Shown: in pieces, positions 32,901 to 41,773 of the stretch
Numbering within the stretch: position 1 is the stretch's first letter
Layout of the letters: each line of letters opens with the position of its first letter
Assembly: GCA_963971575.1 (NCBI GenBank)
Contig: OZ020613.1
Location: 50,276,250-50,340,249, forward strand
Direction: 5' to 3'
Source of the DNA: Liopterus haemorrhoidalis
Taxonomy: Eukaryota; Arthropoda; Insecta; Coleoptera; Dytiscidae
Length of the DNA stretch: 64,000 nucleotides
Translations under genes and position numbers: made by a program
Notes under the pieces: generated by a model
Database searches by the model: none
What the model was told of the DNA's origin: nothing
What the model saw: only the letters and a program-made list of their open reading frames with translations

Positions 32901-33650
32901 GTTCGGAATATCCTCGTGAGAGAATGATTCTGCGAACTTGGTCCAATCTGCTTTCCGAAGAACCCACTGTGGCCAGCGGGATTCGGTAACAGTATTGAAC
33001 AGAGGCCTTAAGAAGATTGGAAAGTGATCACTACCGCACAGGTCGTGATGCACGTCCCATTTGAACAACGGAGCGATGGCTCCTGAAACGACGCTAAGAT
33101 CTATGGCACTGAATGTACCCGTTGCTGCACAGAAGTGCGTGGGTCTGCCGTCGTTCAAAAAGCTCAAACTCAAATCGTTCAACATAGTCTCCAGGTGACG
33201 TCCCCGTCGATCGTTCCGCACCGATCCCCAACATACATTGTAGGCGTTAAAATCGCCTAGTAGTATGAAGGGTGGTGGGAGTTGATCGATGATGTTCACG
33301 ACATCTCGGATGTCAGTTCGAACACCAGGGGGAAGGTAGATAGAACAAATCGTCACCTGGAGGGGAAGTGCAACACGAACTGCTACGACCTGCAACTCAG
33401 TGTCAATGTCTACAGGATCGTGGTACAATGTGTCTCTAACGAGAATTGCCACGCCGTCACATGCTCTTAACCCCGTAAGGAAATCCGTGCGAAACACGGA
33501 GTATCCCCGAGGAGAGAATGTGTCGGTTTCGTTGAAGTTTGTTTCCTGCAGACAAACACACGAAGGCGCAAAATCTGACAATAAAAGTCGCAGTTCTTCG
33601 TAGCGCTGATATACACCGTTACAGTTCCACTGGATTAGTGGACCATTCAT
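29955..33650 (-). CDS. LINE ORF2 polyprotein: endonuclease, RT, RNase H, zinc motif
   Basis: 1,231 codons without interruption. The APE endonuclease starts IQWNCNGVYQRYEELRLLL, with QETNFNETD, LGDFNAYNVCWG and SDHFPIFLRP within the first 215 residues. Reverse transcriptase has SSYRPISLTSCLCKLMER, CGFRRHRSTADHL, FFDIEKAYDTAW, NGVPQGSILSVTLF and catalytic FVDD near residue 666. RNase H near 960-1090 has FTDGSKSGTRVGC, YTAELYAIFKAL, LTDSLSSLNSI and GNEAADAAAKAA. A C-terminal CETCNTDLSVLHILTEC closes the protein. It nicks DNA, copies the element RNA and degrades it. The start overlaps the ORF1 stop as ATGA (33650-33647), which points to termination-reinitiation. All catalytic residues appear intact. 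Confidence 0.96.
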   Translation of the reverse strand: MNGPLIQWNCNGVYQRYEELRLLLSDFAPSCVCLQETNFNETDTFSPRGYSVFRTDFLTGLRACDGVAILVRDTLYHDPVDIDTELQVVAVRVALPLQVTICSIYLPPGVRTDIRDVVNIIDQLPPPFILLGDFNAYNVCWGSVRNDRRGRHLETMLNDLSLSFLNDGRPTHFCAATGTFSAIDLSVVSGAIAPLFKWDVHHDLCGSDHFPIFLRPLFNTVTESRWPQWVLRKADWTKFAESFSHEDIPNLSVDEEVNHFTDSITSAAESSIPLSSTQPRRVPVPWWNEECDLALRERRHLFNTFRRCPTETNMIAFQRAKARAKRIVKESKRESWRKYVCTVTVATPVAKVWEKVRKISGLNTATAIAGLSVNGNVVTSAVEIANTLASNFAFNSSSEHYSPEFLTRKAGLESIPLNFFSRNDEVYNLLFSREELDSAMSKCKGSSPGPDAIHYRMIRNLPESSKSRLLNVYNRIWTEGKCPTKWKESHIIPIPKVGKDKHLPSSYRPISLTSCLCKLMERMISKRLIWFLESNDLLANTQCGFRRHRSTADHLVRLETAIRNAFVENKHLVAVFFDIEKAYDTAWIYGILRTLHSWGLRGRLMFFIKDFMSNRRFRVRIGNTLSQMFALDNGVPQGSILSVTLFLIAINGAASCIRLPVQSSIFVDDIGIFVAGQKTSTIERQLQLTINRLDTWATENGFKFSTSKTVCVHFSRKRGVHPNPTLTLNGAQLPFADTARFLGLVFDSRLSWRAHFLSVKKKCQKSLNLLRVLSHKTWGADRTVMLRLYRSLVRSKLDYGCLAYGSAKHQEIRILDTVHHTGVRLATGAFRTSPILSLLCEAGEPSLYNRRKILSLRYMAALSAKPDHPAYDPILQNRHTEIYDRKPRANRPFGLRTFDILGDIDFNMPEMASFVLCAVPPWTLPRPLVNLTLTRFDKDTTLPIEYQHELQRTLVPRFEDTVIFTDGSKSGTRVGCAFVVLNPRQQFQYRLHSITSVYTAELYAIFKALCFVSSEQSRSSVILTDSLSSLNSIQDPDPVHPLVLKIRLLLHNLNAQNVRVELFWIPGHVGIKGNEAADAAAKAASRRPMIDVSFVFPDDAKSHLTHLVLDMWQHEWSRTQNVKLRQIKGDVKPWGSSCRINRREETAITRLRIGHCWWTHGHLLRGEESPVCETCNTDLSVLHILTECVQFEDVRERLGLCYDLSVALGDDRVLMDRLILFLRESNLLFYV

Positions 33651-35182
33651 TTCTGTTTAGGGGAGTTACCCCGCAACCTAATGATCTTTGGTTTACCCTT
33701 AGGTTGCGGGTCAACAGCCATTTTCTCGGCGACGGTTTCACTTGTTTGTCCAGGTGCTTTCGTGGACACACTGGACTCTCTTTTGGATGGTTTGGCTCTC
33801 ACTGGTATCCATTGAGAGCCAACAGTTCCCTTATCAGTCTCCGATACTGGAGTGGCTGATGAGGGTTTGGCAGAAGCGACCACACTCTGGTCGCTTCTTG
33901 TTTTCGGAGAAGTTTGTGGAGACTTCTCCTTAGGTGGTGGGGAGAACTGAGATGGTGTGCGTTCTCCTTTTGATTGGGGGGGTTTATTCAGACCCGACCC
34001 CCCGGGTTGTGGGGTCTGAATTTTGGTCCCAGGGACCGATTCCAACACCTTTTCATTGCCGGATTGTTTGGACGCTACTATACTTGTCGCTAAAGTCGGA
34101 CGGGGCACTGTCTCCGTCTGAGTCTGGACGCTTGCTGTTCTTTTTGCTGCTACCTGCGCGAAGGATTTCGCGAAAGTAACAGGTGCACTTTCTTTATATT
34201 TCCTCTTGGCGTCATAATATGGTATCTTGTCCTGCGTCTTGATCGTCTGAATGGCCTTTTCCTCCAAGTACGTTGGGCAGTGGCGTGAGGTGGATGCATG
34301 CGCACCTTTGCAATTCACGCAGTGTGCCGCGTTTGGACAGGTTTCAACTTCATGTTGATCCTGTCCGCAGTTGGCACAAATGGTCTGCTTACCACAACGA
34401 CTTGAGGTGTGCCCATAACGCTGACACTTGTAGCATCGCATCGGGTTGGGATAGTAGGGGCGAACGTTGCAAACGTTATACCCCACCCTTACCGATGCTG
34501 GACACCTAGTGCCGGCGAAGGACACCACCATTGAGATCGAGGGCTTTCCATTTCGGGGTTTGAGTTTTCTGCATTCAATGACACCTTGCGATGCCATTTC
34601 CTGCACGAACTCTTCCTCCGTGACGTAAGCAAGATCGCGATCTGTTATGACGCCTCGAGTTGTATTAAGAGCCTTGTGTGGCAGGACAGAAATACGGTAT
34701 TTACCAAATACCTCGCATTTCTGCAGCGTCGACGAAGACTCAGTCTCTGCTTCGACTAACAACGTACCGTCCGACAATTTGCGTACTGACTTAACACCAG
34801 TTGGGCACGTATTCCTCAACGTTCGGGCAACAAAGAAGGGGGACATCTCCTTAAAAGATATACCCTCTTCTTGCACCTTCACGACGAGAAATCGTGGTAC
34901 TGGCGCACAATACTCAACCAACCTATCTACCTTCTTAGGAGAAGGTCTTACACATCCCTCGTCTGATGATTGGACATCTGGACGAGGTCTCTTGTTTGAT
35001 TTTTTACGGAGTTTACTCTCAACCTTGGCGGAATTTAAAAAGTTTTTATCCTTCCGGGTAGTCGCCATACCCGTATAAAATGTTTCATCAACCTGCCATG
35101 CCCACCCACCAGGGAGCCCCACACCGGGGACGTTGGCCGCAAACCGGCTCATTGCGCCAGACATGTCAGGATGATATAGCAT
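33647..35182 (-). CDS. LINE ORF1 protein with three CCHC zinc knuckles
   Basis: 511 codons, uninterrupted. A basic region with KSNKRPRPDVQ precedes a folded middle (VPRFLVVKVQEEGISFKEM, GVKSVRKLSDGTLLVEAE), then three knuckles near residues 248-302: CYKCQRYGHTSSRC, CANCGQDQHEVETC and CVNCKGAHASTSRHC. The tail is Ser/Pro/Gln-rich and probably disordered. ORF1 proteins bind the LINE transcript to form the retrotransposition particle. An ATG in the frame at 35182 gives the longest form, but the ATG about 38 codons in (MATTRKDKNF) is a plausible alternative start. The TGA stop shares bases with the ORF2 ATG. Confidence 0.93.
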   Translation of the reverse strand: MLYHPDMSGAMSRFAANVPGVGLPGGWAWQVDETFYTGMATTRKDKNFLNSAKVESKLRKKSNKRPRPDVQSSDEGCVRPSPKKVDRLVEYCAPVPRFLVVKVQEEGISFKEMSPFFVARTLRNTCPTGVKSVRKLSDGTLLVEAETESSSTLQKCEVFGKYRISVLPHKALNTTRGVITDRDLAYVTEEEFVQEMASQGVIECRKLKPRNGKPSISMVVSFAGTRCPASVRVGYNVCNVRPYYPNPMRCYKCQRYGHTSSRCGKQTICANCGQDQHEVETCPNAAHCVNCKGAHASTSRHCPTYLEEKAIQTIKTQDKIPYYDAKRKYKESAPVTFAKSFAQVAAKRTASVQTQTETVPRPTLATSIVASKQSGNEKVLESVPGTKIQTPQPGGSGLNKPPQSKGERTPSQFSPPPKEKSPQTSPKTRSDQSVVASAKPSSATPVSETDKGTVGSQWIPVRAKPSKRESSVSTKAPGQTSETVAEKMAVDPQPKGKPKIIRLRGNSPKQK

Positions 35183-35605
35183 CGGAGGAAGTAGTCACGG
35201 GCTGCTCGACCCGCTCGAGAACCAGTAGTCGCCAACTCTGGAACCGGGCGAGCTGCATCCGCTCCCACAGACCCCCGAATACTTGTCTAGTGGCACGGCA
35301 TTACCCCGGCATCCACGATCCAGTAGTGGAGCCACTCTATTCATGAACCGTGACACCAGCCGATTGACTGAGCTGACCAGACTCAGCCTCCCGTTTTACC
35401 GAATCCGAGGCCAAAGAAGGCGTGTTGGGATCGTACTGTCCGCGGGCAGCAGTCTCCCTCAACCGACCAGGATCCTCTTCTCCGGCGTTACGGGTCTCCA
35501 CGCACGGCAAACACGTGGGTAGGAATTTAAGTGGGAGATAAAAGAGACAACAGAAAAGCCTATTCCTACAATCGGCTTCTCTGAACTGTCTCCTCCCAAA
35601 TGATA

Positions 35606-35756
35606 TGTGATTCAGGGTACGTGGGATCATCAGGCCCAAAAGCTCTATATGGTCAGGTGATGCGACCATTATGAACTTCCCTTGCGTGATTGAGGGTACG
35701 CGGGATCATCAGGCCCGAAAGCTCTACAAATGGCCAGGTGTTATGGCCATTATGAA
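35606..35756 (-). repeat. LINE 5' UTR tandem repeats, 79-bp unit
   Basis: Two units start at 35607 and 35686 (plus-strand coordinates). They share GTGATT-AGGGTACG-GGGATC, ATCAGGCCC-AAAGCTCTA and CCATTATGAA. Repeated units at the 5' end of a LINE commonly act as an internal promoter. Here the outer unit ends at the TSD. Confidence 0.85.
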
Positions 35757-35863
35757 ATTTCATTTGTATGCTTTCTGCTCCCTCTGTTACATCATCTGGC
35801 CGACAATACCAATTTACAGAAGTAGCACTGAAGAACTTGGCTCGTAAATACAAACAGATGTAA
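35757..35863 (+). pseudogene. C-terminal codons of the unnamed transposase-like gene
   Basis: Deleting the LINE and one TSD copy joins 29630 to 35771 and gives an open run: PEQHFICMLSAPSVTSSGRQ, then YQFTEVALKNLARKYKQM and a TAA at 35861-35863. The TSD encodes HFICM. This shows that the LINE landed inside coding sequence and that the end of the gene was still open at the time. Confidence 0.75.
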
Positions 35864-35889
35864 AAAGGACTGTTAGTGGCTAAAATCAA

Positions 35890-36060
35890 ATTAGACTTCG
35901 GCTTGGGCACCCTATAAGATATCCAGTCTAGGCTTGGGAATCTAGGATAAGCAGCTCAATCATCGGCTTTGGAACCAGAAAGATACCCACACAAGGCTTT
36001 GAAACCTCGACAAAGAAACCAAACTGCAGGCTTGGGAACCTGGATGAAGAAATCCACCCA
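35890..36060. repeat. Divergent minisatellite, unit about 33 bp
   Basis: The unit start GGCTTKGGAACC recurs about five times (near 35897, 35930, 35960, 35993 and 36028), followed by an A-rich GAAAGA/GAAGAA part. Units differ by 20-30 percent. No coding frame is supported. Confidence 0.6.
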
Positions 36061-36166
36061 TAACTGGTATTGCACAGCTATCGGGCCAGTTCAAGCTTCT
36101 GAACTAGTAGTGACAAAGTCACCATGGACCAACGCAAGACATACAGTAAGACATACACTTATGTAA

Positions 36167-36838
36167 TGTACCTATATGTTAAAACAACTGACACTCTTGA
36201 AAGATAAAGGAGAATTGCATGTTGTAGCATACAGCAACCTCGTGGCAATGACGCCCTGATTTGAACCTGGTTTTAGGGCCTTATATATCCGCGTTGAAAA
36301 TAGTTTAAAATCAAATAAAATTGATTTTAAACTACTGACACGAAAACAGTTTATTTGCGGTTTTTTATGTGTTTGACAAATAATAGTGAATAGAAAGAAG
36401 ACACTGAAAATAATTTCGATAGCAGTTTTTTATTAAATGTATGTCCATTTTTGGTTTTTCATATACTTATACCCAGATTTTTGTAATAGTCGAGACACGT
36501 AAAAGACATTTTTATTTTAACAATATGTTATAAAAGTCTGAGTATATATAATATATGGGTAATCCTGCATAACAGTGCCGATAATAGTTTTCATGTGTTA
36601 GTGTGGGTCCTAAACAGTGATTGACCTTAAAAGCACTGTCGTAGGTTATTGTTGATAATCTTTCTATTTTTTTTTTTTATAAACCCCCTAAAAATAAATT
36701 ATATTTTAAAGTGAATAGAAACATGGAAACAGTGCAAATAGAGCAACAGTGTAAACTCAGGGCGCTATTATGCAGAATTACCATTATATGCATTTCTTTC
36801 TTGTAATAAAATATTAACGTAACATTTTTTATTGCAGT
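36167..36838. other. Non-coding AT-rich spacer with a 14-bp hairpin
   Basis: TAGTTTAAAATCAA at 36301 pairs with TTGATTTTAAACTA ending 36334 around a 6-nt loop. Nothing else supportable. Confidence 0.5.
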
Positions 36839-37214
36839 TGTCCGATGTAAATGATAGTGTATCAGAAAACATTCAAGTTAGTGCAAGTGAGAAATGTGAA
36901 GAAGTTCTTATTTCGGAGGTGTATGAAGAAGCCAGTCCACCTGTAACATTAAAAAAAAAAAAAAAAAAAACAACGAAAAACAGGGCAGAAAACGTCGTTA
37001 TTCGAGCATGACTAGTGACGCCGATTTATCGACAGCGACTGAAGCGCTCCAAAATATAACGAATAAAAATAATATAAAAGAAGATGATGAAGACCACTAT
37101 GGTAAATTAGTCGCACATCAAATGCGTAGACTGCCGTTGATAGAGAGGGAGGATTTGAGGTTAAAATTTCAAGAGATGTACCTCCAAACGTTGAAAAAAT
37201 TAAAAATAGATTAA
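36839..37214 (+). pseudogene. BESS-domain C-terminal exon of a MADF-type protein
   Basis: After a T-rich ATTGCAG acceptor (ending 36838) the frame reads LSDVNDSVSENIQVSASEK, an acidic linker, and a Lys run from a 20-bp A tract (about 36951-36970) that shifts the frame. From 37008 it reads MTSDADLSTATEAL, then HYGKLVAHQMRRLPLIERED and LRLKFQEMYLQTLKKLK with a TAA stop. The last part is the BESS protein-interaction motif found at the C-terminus of MADF proteins. No MADF exon is visible upstream, so this is an orphan exon of a host gene or a transposon partner gene. It is the only piece here that could belong to a host gene. Confidence 0.6.
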
Positions 37215-37375
37215 GATAAAATAATTTATATGATAAAAAAACATGTATGTTAGTAAACTTTTTTTTTTTTATTATAATAATTTTCTATTTTATAAAATTA
37301 TATCTAAATATTATATTATAGCTAAGATTATATATAAGTATAATAAATAATATTAAATAGGTTTCATATTTTCAT

Positions 37376-39660
37376 TGACTACTCACAAAATAGATATTGC
37401 TGCTATTAGTGAAACTTGGCTAGACAATGCAGAAGAACCCTTTTTCAATCTTCCAAACTATTCAGCGGCTTATAGTAGCAGAGTAAAAATGGTGGAGGAG
37501 TGGCGCTGTTTATTAAAGAAGGTATAGAGTACAAAGTTATGGATGTATATTCAGATAAAACGTCAACATTGATAATAAAACTCGTATAACAAAACCTTTT
37601 AATAATACTGGTCTATAAACCACCAAATGAATATATTGATAAATTTACCAATTTCATTGATGAAAAACTCACAATATTTTGCAAGGGAATGGAAAAAGTA
37701 TTACTCCTAGGTGATTTTAATATTCACTATGGAGATGAAAGTATTCACTCCCATAATTTTACGAAACCTGTTCCAGCCAAATTTTACGAAACCTGTTCCA
37801 GCCAAATCCATTGGTAATTTGTAATACGACCATCCCTACAAGAGTAACGAAAACATGCGCCTCTATCATTGATCATATTTTCGTAAGATCAATAAATAAA
37901 CCTATAAATCTTTCTTTGATAGACATTAGTTTAAGTGACCACAGACTCCAAATATGTAATATTCACGATTTTGCTAAACGAATATCTGAGAGAAGTGAAA
38001 TTAAAAAAACTATTTTTAACGATATGAACACTAAATATATGCTCGAAAATATACAGGATATAATAAAATACAAACATGTTGATGATATTTATCAATACAT
38101 AATTAATGCATTTATTTCGAATATTTCACATAAATCAATTTCCATTAAACATAGCAACAAAACCTGGTTCAATCAAGACATTAGAAATACAATGAAAGAA
38201 AGGGACCGTCTCCATTGTAGGCTCAAGCAGTTCCCAAATAACTCATCTTCAAAATGATTATGAAATAATTAGTAAAAAAGTCAAAACTTTAATAAAACAA
38301 GCTAAGAAGCTATAGTATAGACAACAGTTCTCAGGTATTCGTGATCAACCAAAAAAATGCTGGAAATTAATAAATAATATCATCCACAATAAATCAGGCC
38401 ATGATAAACACTACGAAAAAATGTGAAAGTTAAACATCGAGGGAACATAAGATACAAATGACGAAAAAAATTTAGTGCAGCTTTCAATAGTTATTTTCCC
38501 GTTTCTCTTTTTTCTATGTTTAGCAAAATAATTGAAAAATGTATCAACGAAAGGCTAATTAAATATTTAGAAAGTAAAAATTACTTCTATGAGGGTCAAT
38601 ATGGTTTTCGCAAATGTAGACACACCGAGATTGCTATTACTGATTTAATTACAGATGTTCAACAAAATTTAGATAAAAATATCGTATGTGGCCTATTGTC
38701 TCTAGATTTGAGAAAAGCCTTTGATACCGTTGACCATTATATTTTATTGGAGAAATTGTACAATATTGGGTTAAGGGGAACACCATATGAGTGGTTCCAA
38801 AGCTACTTATGCGATCGTACTCAGTGTGTTAAAGTAAACAATGAAATAAGTCCGATGGAAAAAATTCTGTTTGGTGTCCCACAAGGGTCGGTCCTTGGCC
38901 CAACTTTATTTTTAATATACATCAATTCAATAGGGAACTTAAATTGCTTTGGTAAAATTTCACTATTTGCAAATGATACCAGCTTGTTATAAAAGGACAC
39001 AAATATTTAGAAAATAAAAACGCAAATGAGTTCTGATATACAAAAAGTATCATACTGGCTACGATCGCATAAGTTAACCCTTAATGATAAAAAATCTTCG
39101 TTCATGTATATCCAAAATAAAAAAACAATTAGAGAACCACCACTTAAATTTAATAACATAAATATTATATATTCCAATAATGTAAAATATTTAGGATTAT
39201 ACATGGACGAAACATTATCTTGGTCTACCCATATCACTCATCTATCTAAAAAAATTCACCAGTGGTCGGTGTTTTAAGGCGACTTTCTCACTTCATTCCG
39301 TCTTTTTATTTAAAGCAAATTTATTATGCTCTAGTTCATTCAAATATCCAATACATGGCCCCTATATGGTCCACAGCAAATAAGAAATACCTTAACACAC
39401 TTAAAGTCTCACAAAATAAAGCTATCAAAGCTGTCTTAAAGTTACCTCCACGCCACCCTACTTTGCTTTTATATCATCCCAATAAATTATTAAACATAAA
39501 AGATATTGTAACTTATAAACTATGTATACATATCTATCAAATAATTAACGACTTGAAACACTCAGATATAAATTTCAGCAATGTTCATCATGTTCATTCT
39601 CATATAATCACTAGGCAATCAAATTTATTACATGTAACTAGATTTAAAAAATATATATAC
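37376..39660 (+). pseudogene. CR1/Jockey-type LINE fragment, endonuclease and RT
   Basis: The first part (37376-37800) reads DIAAISETWLDNAEEP, GGGVALFIKEGIEYKV and VLLLGDFNIHYG across frames. A 24-bp tandem duplication near 37756-37803 (TTTTACGAAACCTGTTCCAG twice) shifts the frame. Then SIIDHIFVR and SLSDHRLQICN close the endonuclease. The segment from linker to RT motif 1 is deleted near 38500. RT continues FSKIIEKCINERLIKYLES, YGFRKCRHTEIAITDLI, LDLRKAFDTVDHYILLEKLY and GVPQGSVLGPTLFLIYIN, then SLFANDTSLL, where the catalytic FADD has become FAND. It ends with LRRLSHFIPSFYLKQIYYAL and SNIQYMAPIWSTANKK. No RNase H. Inactive. Confidence 0.88.
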
Positions 39661-39663
39661 CTA

Positions 39664-40183
39664 TAAAACATTTCAGTTCATCAATTTCTAACGTAAAACT
39701 AACGTCATTTTTTACACAATGGGCATAACGTAATGTTTCAATCCTTATATGCTCTAGACAATCCAAAGATAAAAATTTTTCAAATAGTTGAATTGGAGTA
39801 AGCGGTCCTAGTTCTTCTTTCAAGTGTTCCATTTTTTTTCTATCGATTTTCTTAAAACTCTCTTCTGGAAAAGTATAATTAGGCTTACACTTTCTCAAAA
39901 CTGGAAGTGATTGAGAAAATCTCTTCCTTTTTGCACTTTGTGGTTGTGAAGTGCTGGGTTGAGCAATGTCAAATTCAACTTCCACTGTCCCTGGAATATC
40001 TACAACTTCCACAAAACCAAGTTCATCATCATCGCCTTCACCTTCGTCGGTCAAATAATCTGGTTCTGGTGTTATCACAATCACTTCTACAGTCTTACGA
40101 TTATCGTCAAGATCAAGGCAAAAATCATCAACATTTATAATTTCTTCCATTTCTTGAAGAGTGAGCGCTTCTTTTGACACCAT
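39664..40183 (-). pseudogene. piggyBac-derived (PGBD-like) N-terminal fragment
   Basis: The ATG at 40183 opens MVSKEALTLQEMEEIINVDD. An acidic region (DEGEGDDDELGFVEVVDIPG) and a Ser/Gln linker (PSTSQPQSAKRKR) lead to PEESFKKIDRKKMEHLKEEL, GPLTPIQLFEKFLSLDCLEH and IETLRYAHCVKNDVSFTLEI, then DELKCFIGIYI at a break near 39664, which abuts the LINE fragment. That is the start of the piggyBac transposase fold. The catalytic core is missing. The frame is clean, so truncation rather than decay ended it. The 1-kb TIR element copy B lies 96 bp upstream. Confidence 0.7.
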
Positions 40184-40278
40184 TTTTTAAAATAAATTAA
40201 ACTAAAAATTTACAGAAACAACTGCAAAAGTTAAAAATTTTACATACCTTGTATTATTTTCCTTGAATAAAAAAATTG

Positions 40279-41267
40279 ATGTGAAGTGTGAATTTTCACA
40301 CATTTCAGGGTTTTGCAGGTATTTAGTAAGTGAATGATGATTATTTGGGGTGCCAAAACAAATTTTATGACAAAATATTTTTTTATGAATTTTAATTCGA
40401 ATGCCTATTACCATTATTTAAGTTTTTAAAGTTGTGCAGTATTTTTTTTTTTATATATCAAGGTTCATTAAGATTTTGAAAATTGCGCCTATGGCTTCCA
40501 TTGGTTGTTTTTAGTCATAGCTCCTCCCCTTTGATTTCGTGTACATTCAAATATATAATTAAATTATAATTTCAACAATTTCCACTGGTTATTAAATTTA
40601 CGCTATTAAAAATTAAATGCAACAATTGCCAAAATATAATTAAAATTTTGAAAAAATAATTTAAACAATATAAAAATGCAAAAAATAAATAAAAAATAAT
40701 ATTGTCTCCTCACGTAGGACTCGAACATGAGTCCGATTACGAATTCTTGGACAGAACGCAAGTATCTTAGCCACAGCACCAAGAAACACGTTACTGTTGA
40801 GCGTATTATATAACTATAAGTTGTCAACATTATTAGCAAAAAAACACAAAAAATGCTTTTTTTTCCAAAAACATAATCTGATCAAAAATTCCTGTTGAAC
40901 TATTCCGGTTCACACCAATGTACATTACTTAGAATTTTTTCAGATTTTTAGTTTAAACCATCTGGGCTACAGGGTGTGGGACAAATTTTTTTTTGCACAA
41001 TATTGGCAAAAATCGCTTCAAAATAATTTATTTTGGAAAAATAAAAATTTGATCGTTAATTCACGTACCAAGGGCTTTCATTTGATACCCTAGTCAGAAT
41101 TAAAAAAAAATATTTTTTTTTTCGATGAGCACATATTTGTTTATATTTTTAGGGGGATATGTTTTTTAGATGTTTTGGTATTTTTCCTATGTGCGGGTCA
41201 ACGAGTTGTATAAGCATGCCAAATTTCAACTCTCTAGGTTTAGCCGTTCGGCTACAATTTTTACCGA

Positions 41268-41309
<42 letters not shown>

Positions 41310-41361
41310 GACAAAATGACGGTATAAGGGTTTTTTGGTCATACCGACAAAACCCTAAAAA
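40279..41361 (+). mobile_element. 1-kb TIR element, copy B
   Basis: Same ends and landmarks as copy A: the GTGAAGTGTGAATTTTCACA hairpin start, CAGGGTTTTGCAGGTAT, CATAATCTGATCAAAAATTC, CTACAGGGTGTGGGACAAA, a (GACA)n tract at 41268-41308, and the end CGACAAAACCCTAAAAA. It is close to copy A through most of its length but differs completely at the tRNA-like segment (40712-40785). Nonautonomous. Confidence 0.85.
40712..40785 (-). other. tRNA-like segment of copy B
   Basis: On the minus strand: TGTGGCTAAGATA (A-box-like), a GTCC/GGAC stem around an AATTCGTAAT loop, then ATGTTCGAGTCC (B-box-like). It shares no obvious alignment with the copy A segment beyond these pol III-type boxes. Folding is imperfect. 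Confidence 0.55.
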
Positions 41362-41773
41362 CCAACACACTCACTTAAAATATAATATTTATTTTCCAAA
41401 ATACTGCACTAGTTAACTCTTTGCGAGACAATTCTGAAATGATCTAAGTTTTGAATAGATTCGCATAGACTTGCATATAAACAATGCAGGTTTGTTCCTG
41501 TCAGCGAACAGAGAGATAACACATCTGTCCAGTGTCCTATACATATGACAGCATTTTTGTTGGTTTATATTTTGACGAAAGGAAAAAAAAATTAAATTTA
41601 GATACGGATACTGAGAACTACTGTCCAACAAATAGGTCGTGACCGGGCGTGAAACATACGCCTGAAATTTGTAGTGGGGATTATAACTTTGGCGAATTGC
41701 ATTATTTCCTACACACGCTATTACAGTCAAGTGCATAAGTCCAACATTCAAAATATATTAAATATTTAAAATC

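Larger units (their letters stand above)
29631..35756 (-). mobile_element. Complete LINE (I/R1-like), both ORFs intact, 14-bp TSD
   Basis: ATTTCATTTGTATG flanks it exactly (29617-29630 and 35757-35770). Minus-strand order is: a 5' UTR with two 79-bp tandem units, ORF1 (511 codons), ORF2 (1,231 codons), a 3' UTR with a (TTTA)n tract, a terminal stem-loop GGCGCA...TGCGCC and a (CTAA)n tail. Its base composition is visibly GC-richer than its surroundings, and it has no frameshift or stop. It inserted into the C-terminal codons of the unnamed transposase-like gene. Everything expected of an active copy is present. Confidence 0.95.

Noticed and set aside
30496..34509. Many open frames on the plus strand opposite the intact LINE
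   Set aside because: They are reverse-strand shadows of ORF1 and ORF2, with no domains and no independent support.
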